Assembly (NCBI GenBank): GCA_947476875.1
Contig: CANJSG010000015.1
Location: forward strand, 1 to 34,881
Length of the DNA stretch: 34,881 nt
DNA from: Verrucomicrobiota bacterium
Lineage (GTDB): Bacteria; Verrucomicrobiota; Verrucomicrobiia; Limisphaerales; CANJSG01
Direction of reading: 5' to 3'
Numbering within the stretch: position 1 is the first letter of the stretch; each line of letters starts with the position of its first letter. A program made the translations under genes and the position numbers. The notes under the pieces were generated by a model. The model saw only the letters and a program-made list of their open reading frames with translations, did no database searches and was not told where the DNA came from. This document shows, piece after piece, positions 25,187 through 32,699 of the stretch.

Positions 25187-25582
25187 TCAGCCCGGGTCCT
25201 TCAAAAGATTTTTCAGGACGAACATGCCGAGCCCGGCCAAAACAAACTCGGCAACCAAACCCGCGAAGAGGATCGGCCCAGGCCAGCCGTCCAGCAACAG
25301 GCTCAGCAATCGTCCGAGACCGAGGCCACCCATGAAGACGATCTCACTGAGAACAGCAGCACGCGCGACTGATGGTCGGATAGCGCCGACGAACCAGAAG
25401 CACGCCATCGCGAGGTAGAGCCCCATGACGGCGCGGAACACGTGGATCAATCCGACGCTCTCCACCCGAAAGCCCAGGACCGTCGGAAGCACGGCGGCGG
25501 GATCGATGCCATAGGCCAGCGCGACGCCGACCAGCAGGACTGAGGAGCACATCAGGTAGCATCGGGCCCAAGGTTTTCGCAT
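25187..25582 (-). CDS. DUF4345-like small integral membrane protein
   Basis: 131 residues from ATG 25582; ATG 25609 would add nine residues. Four hydrophobic helices are apparent. GIDPAAVLPTVLGF, FRAVMGLYLAMACFW and the late GLGLGRLLSLLLDGWPGP match the pattern of DUF4345 proteins (around 130 residues, function unknown). It lies 97 bp downstream of the barrel gene 5' region's neighbour strand-wise, ending 98 bp before the esterase start, all on the - strand. No motif suggests an enzymatic role. The start is uncertain because neither ATG has a good ribosome site. Confidence 0.7.
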   Translation of the reverse strand: MRKPWARCYLMCSSVLLVGVALAYGIDPAAVLPTVLGFRVESVGLIHVFRAVMGLYLAMACFWFVGAIRPSVARAAVLSEIVFMGGLGLGRLLSLLLDGWPGPILFAGLVAEFVLAGLGMFVLKNLLKDPG

Positions 25583-25714
25583 ACGGGATCTATCGAGCGA
25601 TGCAACCATGGCAGTCGCCCCATCTCCAAAACAAGAACCGCCGGAGCCAGCGTCCCCACCCCCTGACTCCGGCAGCATCCAACCCAAGTCGCTTGGGGTT
25701 GAAAACGGTTCAGC

Positions 25715-26947
25715 CTAGAAACGGTAGCTGACGCTCGTGGTGATCACGAAGTCGGCGAAGGACGCATCGCCGCCGGTGGTGCCGCCACCGACGATCTGGT
25801 CCCAGCGCTTGTCGGCCACGCTGGCCTGGCGGTTCCGATAGAGGGCCACCGGCGCGTAGATGGAGGCGGAGAACCGGCCCTTCATCAGGGTGATGCCGGG
25901 TTCGATCGAAATCGAATAGCCGGGCCGCCGGAAACCATCGGAGTCGCCCAGGGCATCCTCGACCGGCACACCTTCGATCCGACCACCGAGGCTCACCGCC
26001 AGCCCCCAGCTTTTAACTAGCGTAAAGGTCATGCCAGCACGGGCCAGATACTGGTCGGTGACGGACATCACGTCTTCGAGGGAGTAGCCGTTGTTGTAGC
26101 CGAGAGCGGTGGCGGCGTTCAGTCGGGTCTGGGCGGTGGCGACCTGCGCCGGAGTCGAAGCCGGATTGGCGATGGTGCGGTTCAGCGCGGTGATCGTGCG
26201 GCTGCGCGGATTGGCGATCTCGGTGGAGACGCCGTTCACATCCTTCGGATTGAACATGTAGAAAACCTGGGCGTAGACGGATGTCCGTTCGAAGATTTCG
26301 CGGTAGGCGTAGAACTCGGCCGAGAATCCCACGGCACCGTCACCGGGCTGGATGGATTGGTCGACGTAGTGTTCCTCAGGGCCACGCACGGTGTTGAAGG
26401 TGTCGGTCGCCTTGTAATCACCGGTCGGGAGCTTGATTCCCAGGCCGAGCTGGATGTTGCCCTTCGGATGTTTCGACGGATCCCAGAGCCAGGTGCTGGC
26501 GCTCAGGCGCACGTCCCCGATGCCACCGGCTTCCGATTGGCCTCGCTGGGCGCCGGTCGCTGGAGAACCGCCGCTGTGTTCGTAGAAGGAAGAACGATCC
26601 GAGTAGACGAAAGGCAGGGTCAGCGTGACGCCCACGCGCGGCGTGATCTGGTAGCTGACGCCGATGTCGATGAAGTGCGAGTCGTTGATGACTTCCGTGC
26701 CTAGGGCCTTGCGCTGGGTCTGTTCGACGTCGCCGACGAAGTGGCGGTCGGAATGGAGCCATCGATGGCCCACCGAAACCGTCCAAGGCTCGTTCTCGGA
26801 TTCTTTGTGCGGCAACATGCAGAAGCCGCCCCCACGGACGGCGACGCAGCCTTGGGCCGACGCGCGATCGGCCACCACGAAGGGAAGGCCGCAGGCGAGA
26901 ACTAGGAGAGAAGAACGGAGGGTTTGGGCAAGAGTTGGATGTGTCAT
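25715..26947 (-). CDS. Outer-membrane beta-barrel protein (phenol MetA-deg-like)
   Basis: 410 residues from ATG 26947; signal peptide MTHPTLAQTLRSSLLVLACG, with cleavage near ASA-Q. Alternating hydrophobic strands (IDIGVSYQITPRVGVTLTLP, and later FSAEFYAYREIFERTSVYAQ) and a C-terminal aromatic residue (SYRF) are signatures of outer-membrane barrels. The phrase IQLGLGIKLPTGDY resembles the MetA-pathway phenol degradation-like family (transporter-like barrels). The mature N terminus has two Cys (GCVAVRGGGFCML), possibly a disulfide. It probably allows passage of small molecules; cargo is unknown. Confidence 0.72.
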   Translation of the reverse strand: MTHPTLAQTLRSSLLVLACGLPFVVADRASAQGCVAVRGGGFCMLPHKESENEPWTVSVGHRWLHSDRHFVGDVEQTQRKALGTEVINDSHFIDIGVSYQITPRVGVTLTLPFVYSDRSSFYEHSGGSPATGAQRGQSEAGGIGDVRLSASTWLWDPSKHPKGNIQLGLGIKLPTGDYKATDTFNTVRGPEEHYVDQSIQPGDGAVGFSAEFYAYREIFERTSVYAQVFYMFNPKDVNGVSTEIANPRSRTITALNRTIANPASTPAQVATAQTRLNAATALGYNNGYSLEDVMSVTDQYLARAGMTFTLVKSWGLAVSLGGRIEGVPVEDALGDSDGFRRPGYSISIEPGITLMKGRFSASIYAPVALYRNRQASVADKRWDQIVGGGTTGGDASFADFVITTSVSYRF

Positions 26948-27075
26948 ATGGGCTTGGGTTACCCGGATGAATCCAAGATCCGCTCCAATCAACAATCGTT
27001 CTGTGGCGAATGGCCGAATGGGAGTGGCGAAACGCAGAAACTAAGCGCTCATCAGTTACAACTCGGCCCCACCAA

Positions 27076-29733
27076 TCACTTAGGAGCCGAGAACCGGTAG
27101 AACCGCAGCGACGCATCCGTGGCCAGCACATCAAGGAACTGCAAGATGCCGTTGCTGTTCACCAGGGAAGCCACCGTCGTCCAGTCGACGAGATTGGTAG
27201 AAACCTCGGCGGAGTAGTTTGTTCCCGGCGCACCCGTTGCGGTGAGTAGCCAGACTCCATTGGTCGCGGTGGAGCTCAGTTGATCGATCCGCATCTGGGC
27301 GACGCCAAGCCGCGCGTTCGAGCTGGTCGCCGATCCGGCCAGATTGGTGACCACCACGGAATAATTTCCCGCCTGTGCCAAAGCCACATTTGTCAGCAGG
27401 AGCTGGAGATTGGTGCCGATGGAGACGGTCGCCCCATCGAGTTTCCACTGGGTGGCAAACGGAGCCGTGCCTGAAGCGGAAACCGAAAACGTGGCTCTGG
27501 CTCCGGCGTTGATGGTCAGCGGCTGCGGATGGGTGAGCAGGACGGGCGGCAGCACTTCGGTAAGGATCTGGACGTTGTCGACGAGGAGGAAGTTGTCGGC
27601 GGCGGGATTGGCGATGGACGTGAACGTGTCCATGTAGCCGATCATGGCCGTGCCGGAAGTGAAGGCCGAGTTGTTCGTCCGCTGCGCCACGACCACGCCA
27701 CCGAGTTTCCACGTCAGGATGCCGTCGATCTGGCTGATCTCGGCGCGGACCCAGCGCTTGCCGGGAACGCCCGCCGTCTCGTAGGGCGATGCCGGGAATA
27801 GCCCCTGAAAGAAGAGATCTCCGTCATCGACTCCCTGGGCGCCATTGGCCGCGAAGCCGGAGGACGCGAACGGGAGCGATGTCGGATTCCCGGAAGGATT
27901 GCCCACGTAGGCGAGGTAATCGCTGGAGGCCCCGCCTTCGCCATCGACGCCGAACCAGACGCCGTCGCTGGCCGACGCGCTGCCGGCGCCCCAGTTGACG
28001 CGGGTGCCGGCATGGTTGAGGCCCATGGTGACGAACTCGGTCGATCCGGAACCACCGCCCGGAGGACCGTTGTAGTTGATCCACAAATCGCAACGCAGGG
28101 CATGGTTCCCAGAAAAACTCTGGCCCTTGGGATACAGGCTCACACCTGCGGTGGCGGCCGTCGCGTCGTTCTTGTTCACCGCGAGCTTGAGCGCGCGTTT
28201 GGTCACCGAACCAGGTGCGGCTGGAATGAAATTGGTAGCGCCGTTGAAGGAGTATTTCACCGCCGCGTAGTCGAACGACCAGTCCGCGGCGTAGTCGGAC
28301 ACACCGTTGCCCGAGCCTTGGAAGAGATTCCACCGGGCCGCGCTGTTGGTCTCGAAATCATCGGAGAACTGCGCCTGCCAGACGACCGGCCGATTCACCA
28401 CCAGCTTGGCGACCGGGCTGGTGGCGGAACCGAACAGGTTGGTGGTGACGACCGAATAATCACCGGCTTGCGAGAGCTGGAGGTTGTTGCGGCTCAGCGA
28501 AGCGGCGGTTTCGCCAACGAGGTTCATGCCATTCAGGCGCCATTGGTAGGAGATGGGCGCGTCACCGGCGGCGCTGATGCTGAAGACCGCGTTGCTGCCC
28601 ACGCCCGTGGACCTGGGCAATGGCGGAGTGATGATCACCGGAGGGTTGTTGCTGGTGCCGATGGTGGCGGCGGCCATCTCGTCCCAAACGATGGAGGAGT
28701 GGTGTTGGCAGCTCCAAAAACTGGCTCCCTTGTAGCCACCAGCCGTAGCGGATGGTGTGTTCGTCTTGAGCGCGTTGAAGAAGGAGTGCACTTCGCCGGC
28801 CGCAATGGCGCCGTTCACCGAGGCATATCCTTGGCCGATGGGGATGATCGGCTTGATGGCATTGGTGTCGGCCCCGGTCAGGGAGTTCTGCCAAGTCCGC
28901 CATTCGGAATTCATCCTCGTGACCATAAATGTGGGAGTGTTCCCGATGTCCTTCCAATAGGCCTGCGGCATGACGGCGTCGCAGTAGCGGCCGAACGTGA
29001 TGTAGGGAAACCCGCTGTGGGAACTGATGATCGGATACGGCGCGTGGGCGAGAAACCGGTCGGGATAGGCGGCTCGGATGCCTTGGCAGTATTGGGCGGC
29101 GGCAGCGGAGTTGTTCGCGAGGACTTCGTATTCGGTTTCCGCGTCGATGATGAACCCGTCGGCACCGAGGTTGAGGGCGTTCAAGGCGACATTGATCTCG
29201 CCCTGGACGCTGTTCCCGTAGACGTAGGCCCAGCCGAAGATTTTCAGGCCGGCATTGTGGGCGCGGGTGATCAAGTCGGCATTGAACTGGGTCCAGATGC
29301 TGCTGCCATCACCACATTTTACGGTGATCCATTTCATGCCCCGGGCCACTTCGTAGTCGATGATCCCCTGGACGGAATTAACCCCGAGCGCGGTCTGGCA
29401 GGCCGGAATTTGCCAGATCCAGTCGCCCTTTCCGAGGTTGGTAGGGTCGACGCCGCTGTAGAGCATCTGCCTCGGACGCGACGGCGCTTTCGGGGCGATG
29501 TTGACGGAAATGGCGGGAACTGTCCCGGCCAGCTCGTCTGAATGATCAGACGGCGCCGCGAGGAATCCGGACCACTCACCGGGATGGGTCCGCCTCCAAT
29601 AGAGGTCGCCATCATCGCCGGCCGAGAGACGGCCTAGTCCAAGTCCACCGCCGATGACCGCAGCGAGAACGAAACCGAAAATGGAAGGTAGGCGCGGAAA
29701 AAAATTCAAGCGGATCGATTGGATACCGCGCAA
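27076..29733 (-). CDS. Secreted putative glycosidase (TIM-barrel-like) with Ig and LamG-like domains
   Basis: 885 residues. No ATG precedes the conserved part; TTG 29733 is preceded by GAAGGG about 5 nt upstream, so I take it as the start, and a signal-anchor-like helix follows (FGFVLAAVIGGGLGLG). Residues about 90-370 look like a TIM-barrel glycosidase: MLYSGVDPTN, GLKIFGWAYV, GADGFIIDAETEYE (acidic strand end) and DAVMPQAYWKD. Then an Ig-like domain (SYQWRLNGMNL, QAGDYSVVTTN), a concanavalin/LamG-like part (about 450-690) and a second Ig-like domain (ATQWKLDGATV, QAGNYSVVVTN). The C terminus has YSAEVSTNLVDWTTV, common in secreted verrucomicrobial proteins. Catalytic assignment (Asp/Glu of DAETE) is inference. 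Confidence 0.72.
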   Translation of the reverse strand: MRGIQSIRLNFFPRLPSIFGFVLAAVIGGGLGLGRLSAGDDGDLYWRRTHPGEWSGFLAAPSDHSDELAGTVPAISVNIAPKAPSRPRQMLYSGVDPTNLGKGDWIWQIPACQTALGVNSVQGIIDYEVARGMKWITVKCGDGSSIWTQFNADLITRAHNAGLKIFGWAYVYGNSVQGEINVALNALNLGADGFIIDAETEYEVLANNSAAAAQYCQGIRAAYPDRFLAHAPYPIISSHSGFPYITFGRYCDAVMPQAYWKDIGNTPTFMVTRMNSEWRTWQNSLTGADTNAIKPIIPIGQGYASVNGAIAAGEVHSFFNALKTNTPSATAGGYKGASFWSCQHHSSIVWDEMAAATIGTSNNPPVIITPPLPRSTGVGSNAVFSISAAGDAPISYQWRLNGMNLVGETAASLSRNNLQLSQAGDYSVVTTNLFGSATSPVAKLVVNRPVVWQAQFSDDFETNSAARWNLFQGSGNGVSDYAADWSFDYAAVKYSFNGATNFIPAAPGSVTKRALKLAVNKNDATAATAGVSLYPKGQSFSGNHALRCDLWINYNGPPGGGSGSTEFVTMGLNHAGTRVNWGAGSASASDGVWFGVDGEGGASSDYLAYVGNPSGNPTSLPFASSGFAANGAQGVDDGDLFFQGLFPASPYETAGVPGKRWVRAEISQIDGILTWKLGGVVVAQRTNNSAFTSGTAMIGYMDTFTSIANPAADNFLLVDNVQILTEVLPPVLLTHPQPLTINAGARATFSVSASGTAPFATQWKLDGATVSIGTNLQLLLTNVALAQAGNYSVVVTNLAGSATSSNARLGVAQMRIDQLSSTATNGVWLLTATGAPGTNYSAEVSTNLVDWTTVASLVNSNGILQFLDVLATDASLRFYRFSAPK

Positions 29734-29768
29734 ACCGACCCTTCAATGGCACGAACGGTGATGGTTCC

Positions 29769-29808
29769 GAAAAAAACGAAAAGGCGCCCGGCCTCACGAC
29801 CGGACGCC
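29769..29808 (-). terminator. Intrinsic terminator of the rpsP-khpA-trmD-rplS operon
   Basis: Read on the - strand, GGCGTCCGGTC pairs with GGCCGGGCGCC over 11 bp, two of them G-U in RNA, with a GUGA tetraloop. It is followed directly by TTTTCGTTTTTTT. It lies 25 bp after the rplS stop. The pairing is perfect only on the - strand RNA because of the wobble pairs, so the direction is clear. Confidence 0.9.
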
Positions 29809-29832
29809 CACACACGGTTCCTTACCCAAAAA

Positions 29833-30210
29833 TTACTTGGCCGCCTTGACGGGACGGACGGATTCCTTCTCCTTCACCAGCGTGGCACCCTTGCCAATGC
29901 GGTTTCTGAGATAGGTGAGCTTGGCACGCCGAACGGAGCCATGCCGATCGACCTCGACCTTGTCGACCCGGGGCGAGTGAATAGGAAACACCCGCTCGAC
30001 GCCTTCGCCGTAGCTGATTCGGCGGACTGTGAAGGACTCATTGAGGCCATGTCCACGCCGTCCGATGACAATGCCGGCGAAAATCTGGATTCGCTCCTTG
30101 TCGCCTTCGACGACCTTGGTGTGCACCCGCACGGAGTCGCCGACGTTGAACGGCGAAACTTGCTTCTTCTTAAACTGCGATTCGATCTTGTCCAACAATG
30201 CTTGGTTCAT
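29833..30210 (-). CDS. rplS: 50S ribosomal protein L19
   Basis: 125 residues, ATG 30210. It binds 23S rRNA at the 30S-50S interface. The whole protein matches the family: [54 protein letters not shown] and [12 protein letters not shown]. Length is normal (about 115-130). It is last in the rpsP operon, 34 bp after trmD, with an intrinsic terminator directly downstream. Confidence 0.98.
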   Translation of the reverse strand: MNQALLDKIESQFKKKQVSPFNVGDSVRVHTKVVEGDKERIQIFAGIVIGRRGHGLNESFTVRRISYGEGVERVFPIHSPRVDKVEVDRHGSVRRAKLTYLRNRIGKGATLVKEKESVRPVKAAK

Positions 30211-30244
30211 GGCTCTTCACTCTGTTTGTGGCCGTGGCCACGTT

Positions 30245-30958
30245 TCAAAACTTACTTCCGGAACCCGTTTTGCCATCCTCTGGCAAACCACGCTCCAGCA
30301 AATCCGGCCGCCGCTCACGCGTTCTGGCCACTGCCTGCTCTTTCCGCCACTTGGCGATCTCCGAATGATTCCCGGAAAGCAGGACATCCGGAACCTTCAA
30401 ACCCCGAAACTCGGCCGGCCTCGTATACTGCGGATACTCCAGCAGTCCGGTTGTGAAGGACTCATCCTTCGCACTTTCATCGTCTCCGAGCACCCCCGGT
30501 AACAGCCGGGTCACAGCATCGATAATCGCCATAGCCGGCAAGGCCCCGTTGGTGAGAACGAAATCGCCGATCGATACTTCTTCATCCACTAGCTCGTCAT
30601 GGATCCGCTGATCGAATCCCTCGTAGGCTCCACACAGGATCACCAAATGAGCTTCCTTAGAAAGCTCTCCGGCAGTCTTCTGGTTGAACAATCGTCCAGT
30701 AGGCGCGACCAAGATCACCCTGGTCGACGGACTGGACAAAGACTCAACTGCTTCAAAGATCGGTTCTACCTTCAGGACCATCCCAGCCCCGCCACCAAAT
30801 GGCCGGTCATCGACCGTCTTGTGGCGGTCATGGGTCCAAACTCTGAGATTATGAATCACCAGATCCAATCTACCTTCAGAGCGGGCCCGCTGGACAATGC
30901 TGCTGTCCAAAGGTCCGGAAAACATTTCCGGGAACGTCGTCAGGACGTCAATTTTCAT
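30245..30958 (-). CDS. trmD: tRNA (guanine37-N1)-methyltransferase
   Basis: 237 residues. ATG 30958 starts the conserved MKIDVLTTFPEMF. This SPOUT methyltransferase adds the m1G37 that prevents frameshifting, using SAM. Family landmarks are present: DDRPFGGGAGMVLK, the trefoil-knot region LCGAYEGFDQRI, SIGDFVLTNGALPAMAIIDA with the catalytic Asp, LPGVLG, and the C-terminal EYPQYTRPAEFRG and LLSGNHSEIAKWR. The start lies 16 bp after khpA. In many bacteria rimM sits between these two genes; here there is no room for it. Confidence 0.98.
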   Translation of the reverse strand: MKIDVLTTFPEMFSGPLDSSIVQRARSEGRLDLVIHNLRVWTHDRHKTVDDRPFGGGAGMVLKVEPIFEAVESLSSPSTRVILVAPTGRLFNQKTAGELSKEAHLVILCGAYEGFDQRIHDELVDEEVSIGDFVLTNGALPAMAIIDAVTRLLPGVLGDDESAKDESFTTGLLEYPQYTRPAEFRGLKVPDVLLSGNHSEIAKWRKEQAVARTRERRPDLLERGLPEDGKTGSGSKF

Positions 30959-30974
30959 CCCGACACCAGTTCTT

Positions 30975-31268
30975 TCACCGGCGACCACCACGGCGTTCAC
31001 GAGGCCGCTCGACTCGGGCCTCACGACGAGCCCCGGTCTCGTCGACCAACTCAACCGAGCACCGAACATTTTTCCGCGACCCGCCAACCTGCAGGAGCGA
31101 TCGGATGATGTTGATCGTCTGGCCTTCCCGGCCAATCACCTTGCCCATGTCATCCGAGTTGACGCGGACCTCATAGAGGCTTGCGCCATCCTTGACCGTG
31201 GCGGCTACAACCACATCGTCCGGATTGGCCACCAGGCCTTTGACGACATATTCAACGAAGGCCTGCAT
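30975..31268 (-). CDS. khpA: KH-domain RNA-binding protein KhpA
   Basis: 97 residues from ATG 31268. The single KH domain contains the RNA-binding GXXG loop at Gly46-Arg-Glu-Gly49 (MGKVIGREGQTINIIRSLL). KhpA usually acts with KhpB as an RNA chaperone influencing division and envelope genes. The protein is somewhat longer than the typical 76-80 residues because of an Arg/Glu-rich tail (EARVERPRERRGGRR). It starts 9 bp after the rpsP stop and is clearly in the same operon. Confidence 0.95.
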   Translation of the reverse strand: MQAFVEYVVKGLVANPDDVVVAATVKDGASLYEVRVNSDDMGKVIGREGQTINIIRSLLQVGGSRKNVRCSVELVDETGARREARVERPRERRGGRR

Positions 31269-31277
31269 GGCAGGACG

Positions 31278-31544
31278 TCAGTTGGCGGCGGGAGCAGCCG
31301 CAGCCGCCTTGGTCGCCTTCTTGATCATGCTGGCAACAGTCTCGCTGGGCTTGGCACCAACACCGATCCAATAGTTTGCCCGCTCAAGATTGACGGTGAA
31401 GTTTTCACCGGCCTTGAGCGGATTATAAGTTCCAATCTCCTCGAGGAACTTCCCGTCACGTGGACTGCGACCATCCGCGACAACAAGGCGGAAGACGGGG
31501 GAGTTTTTGGTCCCGATGCGTTTCAGGCGAATTCGGACTGGCAT
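31278..31544 (-). CDS. rpsP: 30S ribosomal protein S16
   Basis: 88 residues from ATG 31544, giving the canonical MPVRIRLKRIGTKNSPVFRL. It also has VADGRSPRDGKFLEEIGTYN and a C-terminal segment with Ala/Lys-rich end. It is needed for 30S assembly. AAAGGA lies about 11 nt before the start. First gene of the operon rpsP-khpA-trmD-rplS and divergent from rplM. Confidence 0.98.
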   Translation of the reverse strand: MPVRIRLKRIGTKNSPVFRLVVADGRSPRDGKFLEEIGTYNPLKAGENFTVNLERANYWIGVGAKPSETVASMIKKATKAAAAAPAAN

Positions 31545-31616
31545 ATAAAATCGTTTCCTTTCCCAGCCTGTCGAGATCACTGCGACCCCACATTCCGGCC
31601 GTCGAAAAGAGGGGTG

Positions 31617-31645
31617 AAACTAGGCAGCGCAGAACTTGATGGCAA
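31617..31645 (-). promoter_or_regulatory. Possible sigma-70 promoter for the rpsP operon
   Basis: On the - strand, TTGCCA and TAGTTT are 17 nt apart, about 70 nt before the rpsP start. The -35 is close to consensus and the -10 is weak. It is a candidate based on pattern only. Confidence 0.35.
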
Positions 31646-31677
31646 GTCCTGATTTGAAGAAAACCGAGTGATACCTA

Positions 31678-31705
31678 TTGACCCGAGTGAGTCCTCCGGT
31701 AGACT
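31678..31705 (+). promoter_or_regulatory. Likely sigma-70 promoter for rplM-rpsI
   Basis: TTGACC (31678-31683) and TAGACT (31700-31705) are separated by 16 nt and lie 27 bp before the rplM start. A 7-bp inverted repeat, GTGAGTC (31687-31693) and GACTCAC (31702-31708), overlaps the -10. Confidence 0.5.
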
Positions 31706-31732
31706 CACCGCTCCTTTGAACCAAAGATTCCG

Positions 31733-32167
31733 ATGAAGACTTATCTGCCGAAAGCGAGTGAACCGGTCTGTGCCTGGCACGTAATCGATGCCGACGGAGC
31801 CGTTCTAGGCCGCCTCGCCGCCCAAGTTGCAGACATCCTGCGCGGGAAGAACAAGCCGATTTACACCCCTCACATGGACACAGGCGACTTCGTCGTCGTG
31901 ATCAATGCTGAAAAGGTCGTCCTGACGGGCAAGAAGGAGACCGACAAGTATTTCATGTCCTACTCGGGCTGGAAAGGCGGCGAGCGCTTCCGCTCCGTCG
32001 CCGAGGTGCGTGAATCGCACCCGGAGCGCTTGATCGAGCATGCCGTCAAGGGCATGATCCCGAAAAACCGCCTCGGAAGCCGCATCATCACCAAACTGAA
32101 GGTTTACAAGGGCGCAGAGCATCCCCACGCGTCCCAGAAGCCCGTCGTTACCAAAGTCGCAAACTAA
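31733..32167 (+). CDS. rplM: 50S ribosomal protein L13
   Basis: 144 residues from ATG 31733, normal for the family. Conserved segments: WHVIDADGAVLGRLAAQVAD, LRGKNKPIYTPHMDTGDFVV, VINAEKVVLTGKK, AVKGMIPKNRLG and LKVYKGAEHPHASQKP. An early assembly protein of the 50S subunit. It is followed 14 bp later by rpsI, the usual pairing in bacteria. Confidence 0.98.
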   Translation: MKTYLPKASEPVCAWHVIDADGAVLGRLAAQVADILRGKNKPIYTPHMDTGDFVVVINAEKVVLTGKKETDKYFMSYSGWKGGERFRSVAEVRESHPERLIEHAVKGMIPKNRLGSRIITKLKVYKGAEHPHASQKPVVTKVAN

Positions 32168-32181
32168 ATTTCTGACACGCC

Positions 32182-32589
32182 ATGGCCAAACAGGATCCAA
32201 AGACACAGGAATATCTCGCAACGGGCCGCAGGAAGACTTCGATCGCCCGCGTCCGTCTTGCAACCGGCTCAGGCAAGTTCTCGGTGAACGGCCGCGAACT
32301 GGAAGCCTACTTCCTCACCGACAGCCTTCGCCAACTCGTCAGCCAGCCCTTTCGTGTGACTGAGACTGCGGGACGTTACGATGTTCGCATCAATGTCACC
32401 GGAGGAGGACCTGCTGGTCAGGCCGGTGCCGTCCGCCACGGAATCTCCCGTGCCTTGATCGGCGCAGACGCCAATCTCCGACCGGCGCTGAAATCCAACG
32501 GCCTGCTCACCCGCGATCCTCGCATGAAGGAACGCAAGAAGTATGGCCAACCCGGTGCGCGCAAGCGCTTCCAGTTCAGCAAACGCTGA
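32182..32589 (+). CDS. rpsI: 30S ribosomal protein S9
   Basis: 135 residues. [20 protein letters not shown] and the basic C terminus [17 protein letters not shown], whose last residues reach the ribosomal P site, identify S9. The [19 protein letters not shown] segment is also conserved. Second gene of the rplM-rpsI operon; a strong terminator follows after 21 bp. Confidence 0.98.
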   Translation: MAKQDPKTQEYLATGRRKTSIARVRLATGSGKFSVNGRELEAYFLTDSLRQLVSQPFRVTETAGRYDVRINVTGGGPAGQAGAVRHGISRALIGADANLRPALKSNGLLTRDPRMKERKKYGQPGARKRFQFSKR

Positions 32590-32610
32590 TCTACCCGAGG
32601 TTTCTTTCAA

Positions 32611-32640
32611 CCCGCCGGAACAATCCGGCGGGTTTTTTGT
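32611..32640 (+). terminator. Intrinsic terminator of rplM-rpsI
   Basis: A 9-bp perfect stem, CCCGCCGGA (32611-32619) and TCCGGCGGG (32624-32632), with an ACAA tetraloop, followed by TTTTTTGTT. This is the + strand end of the ribosomal operon. Confidence 0.93.
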
Positions 32641-32699
32641 TATTCGGATTCGCCCGGTTCGGGCTTGCGCTCCGCCATCCCTGTCAGCCCAATCGAGCC

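Noticed and set aside
28012-29541. 509-residue open frame on + opposite the Ig/TIM-barrel gene
   Set aside because: Antisense shadow; the - strand carries recognisable Ig-like domains.
31545-31732. tRNA or riboswitch in the rpsP/rplM divergent spacer
   Set aside because: No cloverleaf or known aptamer pattern could be made out; only promoter-like elements and a short dyad are visible.
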